The position numbers and the translations under genes were made by a program. From Fluviicola sp. (lineage in GTDB: Bacteria > Bacteroidota > Bacteroidia > Flavobacteriales_D > Crocinitomicaceae), in assembly GCA_031260455.1 (NCBI GenBank), contig JAIRJW010000016.1, forward strand, positions 1 to 64,000: a stretch of DNA of 64,000 nt. The letters run 5' to 3'. The notes beneath the pieces were generated by a model that did not search any database, had not been told where the DNA came from, and saw only the letters and a program-made list of their open reading frames with translations. Positions 41,521-50,322 of this stretch are shown here, in pieces (the first letter of the stretch is position 1; the number at the start of each line of letters is the position of its first letter).

Positions 41521-43283
41521 TTCTTTGAAAATTGCATGGAATGTAATTTCCGGTACATTCCATCTTTGCGTAATAATTCTTCATGCGAGCCCATTTCCCG
41601 GATCTCGCCTTTGTCTAAAACAATAATTTTGTTTGCAGCTTGTATGGTTGATAAGCGGTGTGCGATAACGATAGAGGTTCTGCCTTTAGTCAGTTGCTCC
41701 GTTGCACGCTGAATCAGGATTTCCGATTCGTTGTCCACGCTGGAAGTAGCCTCGTCGAGGATGAGGATATGCGGGTTGTAAACGTAAGCACGGATGAATG
41801 CAAGCAATTGTCTTTGCCCGACAGATAAAACACCTCCGCGTTCCCCGATCTGATAATCATATCCGTTCGGGAGTTTTTCAATGAAACTGTCAGCCCCGAC
41901 AGCTTTGGCTGCTGTAACGACTTCCTCCCGTGTAATGGCTTCGTTTCCCAGGGTGATGTTGTTGTGAATTGTATCGGAAAACAGGAAAACATCCTGGAGT
42001 ACGATTGCAATATTCTTTCGCAGAGTATCCATGTGGATCTGGCGCAATTCAATTTCCCCAATGTGAATTGTTCCCTGCTGGTATTCATAAAAACGGCTCA
42101 GCAGGTTCACGATGGACGTTTTTCCTGCTCCTGTGGCACCAACAAAAGCAACGGTTTCTTTGGGATGAATAGTCAGATTAATATCTTTCAGAACCCATTC
42201 ATTATCCTTGTAGGCGAAATAAACATGCTCGAATTTCACCGGTTGCTCAAAATCACAGTGTGTAATAGTTCCTGATTCCTGCACATGTTCATCAGTATCC
42301 AATAATTCAAATACCTTGTCTGCTCTTACAATTCCGCGTTGAAGGATATTGAATTTATCCGCCAGCATCCGGATCGGACGAAACAGCATCTGAATCCAAA
42401 GTGTAAAACTGAATACGGTTCCAAAAAGTTTGACATCCGAGGCATTTTTCCCGCTAATGGAAAAAGCTGCCCAGACGATGAGCAAAGACATCGACAGCGA
42501 GCTGAGAAATTCAACGACCGGAAAAAAGATCGAGAACGCCCAGACGGCATTGACATGAGCTTGGCGATGCACTTTGTTTGCTTCCTGGAATGCCGCAAAC
42601 TCAACCTTTTCCCTTCCGAAAATCTGTACAATATTCATTCCGGTAAGCCGTTCCTGTACGAACGAATTCAGGCGGTGAACAGCTGTTCCTTCCTGTTGAA
42701 AGCTTTTGCGCATCGCTTTGGCAAATACACGGGTCGCAAAGATCAGTACCGGAATGGGGATCAGCGCAATCAGAGATAATTCCCAATTGCTGGTAAGCAT
42801 AAGAGCCAAAACAACGACGAGCATGAGCAAATCACCCAGAATATCGATTAATCCTGATGAGAAGACTTCCGAAATAGCTTCGATATCCGAAACTACGCGC
42901 GTTACCAGGCCTCCGACAGCCGATCGGTCGAAAAACTGGATCCGGAATGTGGACAGGTGATTGAAAATCCGGATCCGTATATCCCGGATGACGGATTGAG
43001 CCATGAAATTTGAAAAGTAGGAAGCCAGAAATTGAAGCAAGGCCTCGAAAAGTAGCATTCCGCCTACGATCAATGTCCATTTCAGGAATAATTGCTGATT
43101 GCGGGTATTTTTATCCACAACGTATTTTTGAACCATATCCCCAATGATCATTGGGCGAAGCGGACCAATTACCGAAAGTAAAATTGTACATAAAAAAGCC
43201 AGTACCAATATCCCCGAATAAGGTTTCGCAAACTTCAACAATCGTCTGAAAATCCTGAAATCAATTTTGCTTTGTCCGGCCAT
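41517..43283 (-). CDS. ABC exporter, fused permease and ATPase (MsbA/MdlB type)
   Basis: A 588-residue half-transporter. Six membrane helices (residues about 20-310) precede the nucleotide-binding domain with Walker A GATGAGKTS, the Q-loop at LQDVFLFSDTI, signature LSVGQRQ, Walker B ILILDEATSS and the H-loop IAHRLS. Homodimers of this type export lipids or drugs. The downstream gene overlaps by 4 bases, an unusual pairing since binding proteins serve importers. Confidence 0.92.
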   Translation of the reverse strand: MAGQSKIDFRIFRRLLKFAKPYSGILVLAFLCTILLSVIGPLRPMIIGDMVQKYVVDKNTRNQQLFLKWTLIVGGMLLFEALLQFLASYFSNFMAQSVIRDIRIRIFNHLSTFRIQFFDRSAVGGLVTRVVSDIEAISEVFSSGLIDILGDLLMLVVVLALMLTSNWELSLIALIPIPVLIFATRVFAKAMRKSFQQEGTAVHRLNSFVQERLTGMNIVQIFGREKVEFAAFQEANKVHRQAHVNAVWAFSIFFPVVEFLSSLSMSLLIVWAAFSISGKNASDVKLFGTVFSFTLWIQMLFRPIRMLADKFNILQRGIVRADKVFELLDTDEHVQESGTITHCDFEQPVKFEHVYFAYKDNEWVLKDINLTIHPKETVAFVGATGAGKTSIVNLLSRFYEYQQGTIHIGEIELRQIHMDTLRKNIAIVLQDVFLFSDTIHNNITLGNEAITREEVVTAAKAVGADSFIEKLPNGYDYQIGERGGVLSVGQRQLLAFIRAYVYNPHILILDEATSSVDNESEILIQRATEQLTKGRTSIVIAHRLSTIQAANKIIVLDKGEIREMGSHEELLRKDGMYRKLHSMQFSKK

Positions 43284-43287
43284 GTTG

Positions 43288-43295
43288 CAAAATTA
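43288..43295 (-). promoter_or_regulatory. Putative -7 element of the ABC exporter gene
   Basis: TAATTTTG on the minus strand, five bases before the ATG; the mRNA would be leaderless. No -33 TTG at the right distance, so weak. Confidence 0.3.
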
Positions 43296-43450
43296 CATCT
43301 AAGGATTGGTTTAGTACTTATTTTGAACTGCTAAAATTCATTAACAAAACGTATTTTTATTTTCGTTGTTTGCTTTTATTCGTTTTCTTTGTGAAGAAGC
43401 AAAAAAGCTTTCTTTAAGGTGAAAAAATTACCTTACAATATTCAGAAAAT

Positions 43451-44098
43451 ATGGTTTATAATTTGGGTCAGTCTACCTCCATTTTTAACACCTTTTTGGG
43501 TGAGCTAAGAGATTGTACAATTCAAACGGATCCGATGCGTTTCAGACGAAACCTGGAACGTATAGCAGAGGTTCTGGCTTATGAAGTGAGTAAACAACTG
43601 GATTATGAGACAGAAATGGTGGTTACTCCTTTGGGTGAAGCGGAAGTTTCCCGCCTGAAGCAACAACCGGTTCTGGCAACAATTCTGCGGGCTGGTTTAC
43701 CAATGCACCAGGGGTTGCTGAATTATTTCGACCGTGCTGAAAGTGCTTTTGTTTCTGCTTACCGGAAACACACCACAGCGGAGGACTTTGATATTCATGT
43801 AGAATACCTGGCTGCTCCTTCGATTGACGGTAAAATCTTAATTATTTCGGATCCGATGCTGGCAACCGGAAGTTCCATGGTGATGGTTTACAAAGCTTTG
43901 CTGAAACAGGGAAAACCGTTCAGAGTGCATATTGTTTCTGCAATTGCCGCTCCGGAAGCGATTGAATTCGTAAAAAAACATCTGCCCGACAATATCTGCA
44001 TCTGGGTGGGTGCGATCGACAAGGAGTTGACAGCGCAATCGTATATTGTTCCCGGGTTGGGAGATGCGGGAGATTTGGCTTACGGAGTGAAATGTTAA
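43451..44098 (+). CDS. upp: Uracil phosphoribosyltransferase
   Basis: A 215-residue type I phosphoribosyltransferase that makes UMP from uracil and PRPP. TILRAGLPMHQGLLNYF is the early motif, LIISDPMLATGSSMVMVYKAL is the PRPP loop, and the C-terminal YIVPGLGDAGDLAYG binds uracil. Length is normal. The next gene starts 12 bases downstream, so the two are likely co-transcribed. Confidence 0.95.
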   Translation: MVYNLGQSTSIFNTFLGELRDCTIQTDPMRFRRNLERIAEVLAYEVSKQLDYETEMVVTPLGEAEVSRLKQQPVLATILRAGLPMHQGLLNYFDRAESAFVSAYRKHTTAEDFDIHVEYLAAPSIDGKILIISDPMLATGSSMVMVYKALLKQGKPFRVHIVSAIAAPEAIEFVKKHLPDNICIWVGAIDKELTAQSYIVPGLGDAGDLAYGVKC

Positions 44099-44110
44099 CA
44101 GCTTGAAACT

Positions 44111-44581
44111 ATGCATTGGCATTTTTATTTGACCCTTTTTGGCTTGTCAACGATCAAATTTATGTTTGCTCCATTTGCAGGGCCGGAGATGAAACTGAAT
44201 TTTTTTGAGACCTATTTTTCCTGTATTTCGGGGGCATTTGCTGCAGCATTTGTTTTCTACTTCTCCAGTGAATATTTTATGCTTCGCGCACGAAAAAAGC
44301 GACTTGCAGCATTACACAGGTCTATTACCAACGGTACCCCATTGAAGCTGAAGAAAAGTTTTACGCGCTTCAATAAGCTGATTGTTAGACTGAAACGCCG
44401 TTTCGGGATTTATGGAATTGCTTTTTATGCCCCTTTGTTTTTGTCTGTTCCGGTAGGATCGATCGTAACGGCTAAATTTTACGGAAAAGAGAAACGAACT
44501 TTTCCTTTGATTCTGTTGGGAATTTGTATGAACGGAGCAATAACAACCGGCCTAGCTTATACTTTAAAAGAATTGTTTTAA
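44111..44581 (+). CDS. Small membrane protein of unknown function
   Basis: A 156-residue protein with about four hydrophobic helices and a basic loop (residues about 58-95). RRFGIYGIAFYAPLFLSVPVGSIVTAKFYGK resembles the small multi-drug export/SNARE-associated-like membrane proteins, but the match is not firm. It lies between upp and the HAD gene and shares the TAATG junction with the latter. Confidence 0.7.
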   Translation: MHWHFYLTLFGLSTIKFMFAPFAGPEMKLNFFETYFSCISGAFAAAFVFYFSSEYFMLRARKKRLAALHRSITNGTPLKLKKSFTRFNKLIVRLKRRFGIYGIAFYAPLFLSVPVGSIVTAKFYGKEKRTFPLILLGICMNGAITTGLAYTLKELF

Positions 44582-45297
44582 TGAAAATTCGTCAGTTATT
44601 TTTCGATTTGGACAGAACCCTTTGGGATTTTGAAACCAACTCGCGTTTTGCACTTCAGTATTTATATGATGATTTGAAATTAGGAGACTCTATTGATCAT
44701 TTCATGCATTTTCACCATACCTACCTGCGGATCAATGCAAATATGTGGAGTCAATACGGAAACGGAAAATTGAGTAAGGAAGAACTGCGTAACAATCGGT
44801 TTAAACAAGCACTGGAGCATCACGGGATTCATGATAATGAACTGGCAAAAAAGATGAGTGACGGTTACATTGAACTTTCACCTCAGCAAACGGCCCTTTT
44901 TCCTGGAGCTGTTGAAATGCTGCAGGAACTGAAAGCGGAAGATTATCGTTTGCATATTATCACGAACGGCTTTCAGGAAGTGCAGCATGTCAAACTTTCG
45001 AAAAGCGGGATTAGTGAGTATTTCGATATGATTTTGTGTTCGGAAGAAATTGGGGTGACCAAACCGCATCGGGAAATTTTCCAGGAAGCACAGCGAATCA
45101 CAGATTGTAAAACGGAACATGCTCTTATGATTGGAGATGATTTCAAGGCGGACGTTATTGGTGCGTTGAATGCCGGTTGGACAGCAATCCATTTTGACCC
45201 GGAAGTAAAGTTCAAAAAAGAACGCAATGTTCCGCGTATCCGGGAGCTGATGGAAATTCCTGAAATTGTTAGTATGCTGCCAATAGTTGGAAATTAA
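44581..45297 (+). CDS. HAD-family phosphatase (YjjG-like nucleotidase)
   Basis: A 238-residue haloacid-dehalogenase-type hydrolase. Motif I is FFDLDRTLWD with the two catalytic Asp, the helical cap spans about 18-90, motif II is HIITNGFQ, Lys is in VTKPHREIF and motif IV is MIGDDFKADVIGA. The pattern is closest to the YjjG group, 5'-nucleotidases of noncanonical pyrimidines, which would fit the neighbour upp. The frame reaches back to 44524, but ATG 44581 gives the standard start. Confidence 0.88.
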   Translation: MKIRQLFFDLDRTLWDFETNSRFALQYLYDDLKLGDSIDHFMHFHHTYLRINANMWSQYGNGKLSKEELRNNRFKQALEHHGIHDNELAKKMSDGYIELSPQQTALFPGAVEMLQELKAEDYRLHIITNGFQEVQHVKLSKSGISEYFDMILCSEEIGVTKPHREIFQEAQRITDCKTEHALMIGDDFKADVIGALNAGWTAIHFDPEVKFKKERNVPRIRELMEIPEIVSMLPIVGN

Positions 45298-45409
45298 TAA
45301 AAGAATAGCTGATCTTCCGAAAGTAATGTAATAGCCCGCAGAAAGTTCTTATCAACTTGTTAATTAGGGGAGAATGAGGATGTCTTTGATCTGGTTTTCA
45401 TTGTTTCGT

Positions 45410-45868
45410 TCAGTTTTTCCGGTCCAAAGTGAAGGTGAATGGGAGCAACATGGCTGCTGGAACTGGTTTTCCGTTTCGTTTTGCAGGAATAAAATTGATA
45501 AGCTGAACCATGCGGATTACTTCTGCGTCTGCCAGGGGGCTTAAAGATTTTCTGACTTTGATGTTTTGCACTTTTCCTGTAGTGTCTACAATAAATGACA
45601 GAACGACTTTTCCTTCCACGCTGTCGGACGGATAAACAGAGTTTTCCTTGAAAAAGTTCCACATAGCGACTGTGCCGCCAGGATACTCAGGAGGTTCGTC
45701 GTCAATAATGAAGGGGGGTGTTAATGTGATCTCTTTTTTCTGAGTGGTATCCTTCTGACTGAAATTACCCCGGATTTTAAACGGATCAGTTTCTTCCTGT
45801 GCCTTGGTTTCTGGTGATAGAAAAAGGCCTAATACGGTTGCAGCAACCAATTGGATGGTGGTTTTCAT
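45410..45868 (-). CDS. Secreted TonB C-terminal-domain protein
   Basis: A 152-residue protein with a signal peptide (to about ETKAQ) in place of the membrane anchor of TonB proper. The TonB_C domain covers about 60-150: PEYPGGTVAMWNFF, then GKVVLSFIVDTTGKVQNIKVRKSL and FIPAKRNGKPVPAAMLLPFTF. No proline-rich spacer. Such domains in Bacteroidota often serve envelope roles other than energising receptors. No operon partner. Confidence 0.85.
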   Translation of the reverse strand: MKTTIQLVAATVLGLFLSPETKAQEETDPFKIRGNFSQKDTTQKKEITLTPPFIIDDEPPEYPGGTVAMWNFFKENSVYPSDSVEGKVVLSFIVDTTGKVQNIKVRKSLSPLADAEVIRMVQLINFIPAKRNGKPVPAAMLLPFTFTLDRKN

Positions 45869-46162
45869 ATTTTTTGTCTGTGTAATTATGTTCTTTAATT
45901 GCTCCTATAATATAGTGGATTTTCTATTTAAGTTAAGATAAAGGAGCATTGAAAGCAACTGTTTTACAAACTTTAAAAATTCTTATTTTACAAATTAATA
46001 AAATTGTGTAAAAAGTCCGGTTTTATTGGCGTTAGCACCATTTTCTTACGAAGCTGCACCCATTTATTTATCAATCTCGCCCACAAATCCACTCCATCTT
46101 CACTCTGGTATAAAGACAAAGAAAAGTCACTTAGATAAAACTAAATAACTTCCAAATGAATA
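45869..46162. other. 294-base spacer with a short open frame
   Basis: AT-rich near the TonB-domain gene. On the minus strand about 50 codons (46129 to 45980) stay open after a TAG, including DGVDLWARLINKWVQLRKK, but with no ATG until near its end. This may be a decayed gene tail. No promoter or terminator of note. Confidence 0.35.
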
Positions 46163-46987
46163 TTATTTAGTGGCCTTCATCTGCTTCAACCGCTCATACA
46201 AAATCATTCCGGTTGCCACTCCCACGTTCAGAGAAGCAATTTCTCCTGCCATCGGGATGCTCAGGCGTGCGTCAGACATTTTCAGTAAGTCGTTTGAGAT
46301 TCCGTTTTCTTCAGATCCCATAACGATGGCTGTTGGTCCGAAGAATGCATAATTTTCTACGCTGATTTTCGATTTTTCCGTACAGGAAACGATCTGAAAC
46401 CCGCTTTGTTGCAAATAGAACAAGCTGTCTTTCAGTAAATCCGTTTTACAAACCGGGATTGTGTGTAAAGCTCCGGCAGAAGTTTTGATTGCGTCTGCAG
46501 AAACCAGAGCGCTTCCTTTGGAAGGAACCAGGATAGCATTCACTCCCATACAAGCAGCTGTGCGGGCAATTCCTCCAAAATTGCGCACATCCGTAATGCG
46601 GTCAAGAACCAGAATGCAGGGTTCTTTGCCTTCAGACAGCCATTGATCGCACAAATCTTCAATGTTTTGGTATTCAACCGGGGAAGTAAAGGCGACAACT
46701 CCCTGGTGGTTGTTCGAAGTCAGTTTATTCAGCTTTTCAACCGGAACATATTGCAGCTGGTAGTCTTTTCCGGTTAAAGCAGTTCGCAATTCTTCAAACA
46801 GATCCTTGTCAATCCCTTTTTGAATGAGAATTTTATTGATTTCTATTTCATTTTTGATCGCTTCAATCACTACGCGAATTCCGTAAATAATATCGGAAGA
46901 GTCTTCCTTTGGTTTGCGGTCGAAAGAACGTTTGTCGCGGTTAAACCCTCCGCCTCGTTCGTCGTGTTCATTTTTTTTATTATACAT
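46163..46987 (-). CDS. rlmB: 23S rRNA 2'-O-ribose G2251 methyltransferase RlmB (TrmH/SpoU family)
   Basis: A 274-residue SPOUT methyltransferase. A basic, Gly-rich N-terminal tail is followed by the L30e-like substrate domain from YGIRVVIEAI and the knot: LVLDRITDVRNFGGIARTAACMG (motif 1), IVMGSEENGIS (motif 2) and SIPMAGEIASLNVGVATGMILYE (motif 3). ATG 46987 is the likely start; the frame extends to 47032. Overlaps the OsmC-like gene by 8 bases. Confidence 0.9.
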   Translation of the reverse strand: MYNKKNEHDERGGGFNRDKRSFDRKPKEDSSDIIYGIRVVIEAIKNEIEINKILIQKGIDKDLFEELRTALTGKDYQLQYVPVEKLNKLTSNNHQGVVAFTSPVEYQNIEDLCDQWLSEGKEPCILVLDRITDVRNFGGIARTAACMGVNAILVPSKGSALVSADAIKTSAGALHTIPVCKTDLLKDSLFYLQQSGFQIVSCTEKSKISVENYAFFGPTAIVMGSEENGISNDLLKMSDARLSIPMAGEIASLNVGVATGMILYERLKQMKATK

Positions 46988-47384
46988 GGAAAGTAATTTC
47001 AAGTTCGATATCCTCACTAACTGATTTTGCAACCGGACAAGTCAAAGCAGCACGCTTTACTTTTTCAATCGTTTGCTCGTCCCAGCCATTGCCTCTCAGA
47101 TCAAGCTCTATCACCAGTTTCCTGATTCTGCGCGGATTGGAAACCATGATTTTAGTAACCGTTGCCGAACCATTTTCATAACGGTGTCCATGTTCATTAC
47201 AGTAAATCCCGATCAGACTGATCATACAGGAAGCATAAGCTGTGGCAACCAGGTCTGTTGGAGAGAATTTTTCACCTTTCCCGTGATTGTCCGTCGGAGC
47301 ATCCGTGTAAATAACAGTTCCGGATTGAAGATGGGTACATTCCGTTCTCAGATCTCCCAGGTATTTAACTGTTGATGTTGCCAT
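46980..47384 (-). CDS. OsmC/Ohr family peroxidase-like protein
   Basis: A 134-residue protein of the OsmC fold. GEKFSPTDLVATAYASCMISLIGI carries the first catalytic Cys, and KVKRAALTCPVAKSV carries the second near the C-terminus. The pair reduces organic hydroperoxides in known members. Diverges from lipA across a 190-base spacer; overlap with rlmB indicates one transcript. Confidence 0.9.
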   Translation of the reverse strand: MATSTVKYLGDLRTECTHLQSGTVIYTDAPTDNHGKGEKFSPTDLVATAYASCMISLIGIYCNEHGHRYENGSATVTKIMVSNPRRIRKLVIELDLRGNGWDEQTIEKVKRAALTCPVAKSVSEDIELEITFHV

Positions 47385-47452
47385 GTTTTTTATGTGTTGA
47401 AACGATTTAAAAAGTAAAAAAGGTACAAAAGTTCGAAATTTATTAAATCTGT

Positions 47453-47490
47453 TGAACTTTTTGAACCGTTTGACTTTTTCTACTTCTTCT
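47453..47490 (+). repeat. Sequence shared with the ATL upstream region
   Basis: AACTTTTTGAACCGTTTGAC, then CTTTTTCTACTTC, matches 11596-11630 (AACTTTTTGAACCCTTTGAA, then CTTTTTTCTACTTTT) at all but a few positions. Both copies precede a plus-strand gene (lipA here). Possibly a shared promoter or operator type. Confidence 0.4.
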
Positions 47491-47506
47491 TTTTAATGCT
47501 TCTTTG

Positions 47507-47514
47507 TACTTTTG
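47507..47514 (+). promoter_or_regulatory. -7 element ahead of lipA
   Basis: TACTTTTG, a perfect TAnnTTTG, 61 bases before the ATG at 47576. No TTG at the standard distance. Confidence 0.4.
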
Positions 47515-47575
47515 TAAGTATCAAAAATAATAGACTCAAAAGTACAGAATTTTTGAATAGTGGAAAGACACGACT

Positions 47576-48457
47576 ATGTCAGAAGAAATAACAACAACAG
47601 AGAATAAAGTTCGTATTAAAAAACCAAACTGGTTGCGCGTAAAGCTTCCAATCGGGGAAAATTATAAGAAAGTTCGCGCTTTAGTTGATGAACACAAGCT
47701 GCACACTATTTGTGAAAGCGGAAGTTGCCCGAATATGGGGGAATGTTGGGGTGAAGGAACGGCGACGTTTATGATTCTTGGAAATATCTGTACGCGGTCG
47801 TGTGGCTTCTGTGCCGTGCAAACCGGTCGTCCGGAGGCAATTGATGAATTCGAACCGGGGAAAGTGGCACATTCCATCAAAACGATGGGAATCAGGCACG
47901 CAGTAATTACTTCTGTGGATCGCGATGATCTGAAAGACGGTGGTGCGGGAATCTGGGTGCAGACTGTTCGCGCTGTACGTCATCAAAGTCCCGGAACAAC
48001 GATGGAAACTCTGATTCCCGATTTTGCCGGAAAGTGGGAAAACCTCCGGCAGATCATTGATGTGGCTCCGGAAATTGTTTCGCATAATCTGGAAACAGTT
48101 CGTCGCCTGACCAAGCAGGTACGTATTCAGGCAAAATACGACCGAAGCCTGGAAGTTTTGTTTCGACTGAAAAAAGGAGGAATGAGAACCAAATCAGGAG
48201 TAATGCTCGGTTTGGGAGAAACGGACGAAGAAATCATCGAAACAATGGAAGATTTAAGAGCAGTTGGTGTGGATATCCTCACATTGGGGCAATACCTGCA
48301 GCCGACTCCAAAACATCTTCCGGTCGTGGAGTTCGTGGAGCCGGAACGTTTCCGGAAATATGAAAAACTGGGATTGGAAATGGGCTTTCGCTTCGTGGAA
48401 AGCGGCCCGCTGGTGCGTTCGTCTTACCATGCTGAAAAGCATATTTTTGAATTATAA
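47576..48457 (+). CDS. lipA: Lipoyl synthase
   Basis: A 293-residue radical SAM enzyme that inserts sulfur into octanoyl groups on lipoyl domains. It has both cluster motifs: the auxiliary [13 protein letters not shown] and the radical-SAM CTRSCGFC, plus the C-terminal RSSYHAE whose serine binds the auxiliary cluster. Length is normal. It precedes lpd, whose E3 enzyme oxidises the cofactor it makes. Confidence 0.96.
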   Translation: MSEEITTTENKVRIKKPNWLRVKLPIGENYKKVRALVDEHKLHTICESGSCPNMGECWGEGTATFMILGNICTRSCGFCAVQTGRPEAIDEFEPGKVAHSIKTMGIRHAVITSVDRDDLKDGGAGIWVQTVRAVRHQSPGTTMETLIPDFAGKWENLRQIIDVAPEIVSHNLETVRRLTKQVRIQAKYDRSLEVLFRLKKGGMRTKSGVMLGLGETDEEIIETMEDLRAVGVDILTLGQYLQPTPKHLPVVEFVEPERFRKYEKLGLEMGFRFVESGPLVRSSYHAEKHIFEL

Positions 48458-48637
48458 ATTTAGATTCAAATTGTTTTGATGACCGGCAAATGCCGTCGAA
48501 AACTGCATTCATGATTCTTTCTTTTTTGCATTCTCCGGATATGGAATTTTAGCAAAATTGAACAGATTCTTTGGCCTTTTCCATTATCTGTTTTCAATTA
48601 ATACTTACCTTTAACGCATATTTTACAAATTGAAACT

Positions 48638-50041
48638 ATGAGTACGTTTGACGTTGCTATAATTGGTTCCGGTCCGGGTGGATACGTAGCTGCTCTTCGC
48701 TGTGCACAATTAGGATTGAATACTGCTTTAATCGAAAAATACCCGACACTTGGTGGAACTTGTTTGAACGTGGGATGTATTCCTTCAAAGGCTTTGCTGG
48801 ATTCATCGGAGCATTTTTTCAATGCAGAACACAATTTCGCAACTCACGGAATTAAAGTAGACAGAGTAGAGGCAGATATTGCACAAATGATTGCCCGCAA
48901 AGACGATGTAGTAACGCAAACATGTAACGGAGTTAAATTCCTGATGGACAAAAACAAGGTAACTGTTTACCAGGGCGTAGGATCATTTGTGAATAAAAAT
49001 ACCATTGCAATTGCGGACGGAGAAGGAAACAAAACAACGATTTCTGCAAAAAATACGATTATTGCTACTGGGTCCAAACCGAATTTTTTCCCGGGAATGG
49101 AACCGGATAAAAAACGTATCATTACTTCTACAGAAGCATTGAAAATGACGGAAATCCCTAAAAAGATGATTGTAATTGGAGGTGGTGTGATCGGACTGGA
49201 ATTGGGATCTGTTTACGCGCGTTTGGGATCTGAGATCGACGTGGTGGAATTTGCGCCGAACATTCTTCCGACTATGGATCTTTCCTTAGGAAAAGAATTG
49301 ACAAAAATTCTGAAAAAAGAAGGATTCCGCTTCCATCTGGAACATAAGGTTCAGAAAGTTGAAAACACCGGAACCGGGGTGAAACTGACTGCTGTAAATA
49401 AAAAGAACGAAGAAATCATCCTGGAAGCAGATTACTGCCTGGTAGCAGTGGGGCGTAAACCATATACAGAAGGACTTGGATTGGAAAATGTCGGACTTAC
49501 TGTAAACAACCGCGGTCAGATTGATGTAAACGACCACTTGCAAACAGCTGTTCCGAATATCTACGCAATTGGGGATGTGATTCGTGGAGCGATGCTGGCG
49601 CATAAGGCAGAAGAAGAAGGAGTGATGGTTGCAGAACAGTTGGCCGGACAAAAACCGCATATCAATTACAACCTGATTCCGGGGGTGGTGTACACTTGGC
49701 CGGAAATTGCTTCTGTAGGAAAAACAGAAGAGGAATTAAAAACGGCAGGAGTGGAATACAAAGCAGGATCTTTCCCGATGAAAGCACTGGGAAGAGCGAG
49801 AGCTTCCATGGATACAGCCGGGTTTGTCAAAATACTGGCAGATGTGAAGACAGATGAAATACTTGGGGTTCACATGATTGCTGCGCGCGCAGCAGATATG
49901 ATTATGGAAGCTGTTACGGCAATGGAATTTCGTGCCTCGGCAGAAGATATTTCACGTATTTGTCATGCGCACCCAACATTCTCTGAAGCGATCAAAGAAG
50001 CCGCATTGGCTGCAACGGATAACAGAGCATTACATATCTGA
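48638..50041 (+). CDS. lpd: Dihydrolipoyl dehydrogenase (E3)
   Basis: A 467-residue FAD disulfide reductase of the 2-oxoacid dehydrogenase and glycine-cleavage complexes. IIGSGPGGYVAALRCAQLG binds FAD, GGTCLNVGCIPSKALL is the redox disulfide, IGGGVIGLELGSVYARLG binds NAD, and HAHPTFSEA is the catalytic His near the C-terminus from the partner subunit. About 180 bases after lipA; followed by a strong terminator. Confidence 0.97.
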   Translation: MSTFDVAIIGSGPGGYVAALRCAQLGLNTALIEKYPTLGGTCLNVGCIPSKALLDSSEHFFNAEHNFATHGIKVDRVEADIAQMIARKDDVVTQTCNGVKFLMDKNKVTVYQGVGSFVNKNTIAIADGEGNKTTISAKNTIIATGSKPNFFPGMEPDKKRIITSTEALKMTEIPKKMIVIGGGVIGLELGSVYARLGSEIDVVEFAPNILPTMDLSLGKELTKILKKEGFRFHLEHKVQKVENTGTGVKLTAVNKKNEEIILEADYCLVAVGRKPYTEGLGLENVGLTVNNRGQIDVNDHLQTAVPNIYAIGDVIRGAMLAHKAEEEGVMVAEQLAGQKPHINYNLIPGVVYTWPEIASVGKTEEELKTAGVEYKAGSFPMKALGRARASMDTAGFVKILADVKTDEILGVHMIAARAADMIMEAVTAMEFRASAEDISRICHAHPTFSEAIKEAALAATDNRALHI

Positions 50042-50060
50042 TAATCTACTGGAAATATGG

Positions 50061-50098
50061 AAGAGCATCTGTCAGTTGGCAGATGCTCTTTTCTTTTT
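50061..50098 (+). terminator. Intrinsic terminator of lpd
   Basis: AAGAGCATCTG-TCAGTTGG-CAGATGCTCTT, a perfect 11-bp stem, followed by TTCTTTTT. Confidence 0.88.
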
Positions 50099-50162
50099 CC
50101 TGACAAATGCACAATGTCTTAGACTGCCTATAGGTATTCTAAGGTTTAGATATATGCAAATT

Positions 50163-50290
50163 TTATCTGACTAAATTCACATACGGTTCGTCTCTTTTGA
50201 TTACAGCGAAGATTCGATAGATCATTTTGCATTTGTGGGAAAATCTGCCTGAGTTTATTTCGTCTCGGAAAAGCTTTCCTTCCTTTGTTT
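50163..50290 (-). pseudogene. Tail of an IS110/IS116-type transposase
   Basis: On the minus strand an open frame ends at TAA 50163-50165. It reads ...KEGKLFRDEINSGRF, then KMIYRIFAVIKRDEPYVN. The string RIFAVIKRxxPYV is what I recall as the C-terminal end of IS116/IS110/IS902 transposases in Bacteroidota. About 42 codons remain; no other part of the element is nearby. Its upstream end adjoins the hemH promoter region. Confidence 0.55.
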
Positions 50291-50294
50291 TAAG

Positions 50295-50302
50295 TACTTT
50301 TG
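50295..50302 (+). promoter_or_regulatory. -7 element of hemH
   Basis: TACTTTTG, a perfect TAnnTTTG, 20 bases before the ATG at 50323. It lies at the edge of the transposase remnant; no clear TTG at -33. Confidence 0.5.
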
Positions 50303-50322
50303 CAGCGATATAAATCCAAGAA

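Noticed and set aside
45980-46129. Minus-strand 50-codon stretch in the spacer before rlmB
   Set aside because: Reads like protein in parts but lacks a usable start; may be a decayed tail, not enough to annotate as a gene.
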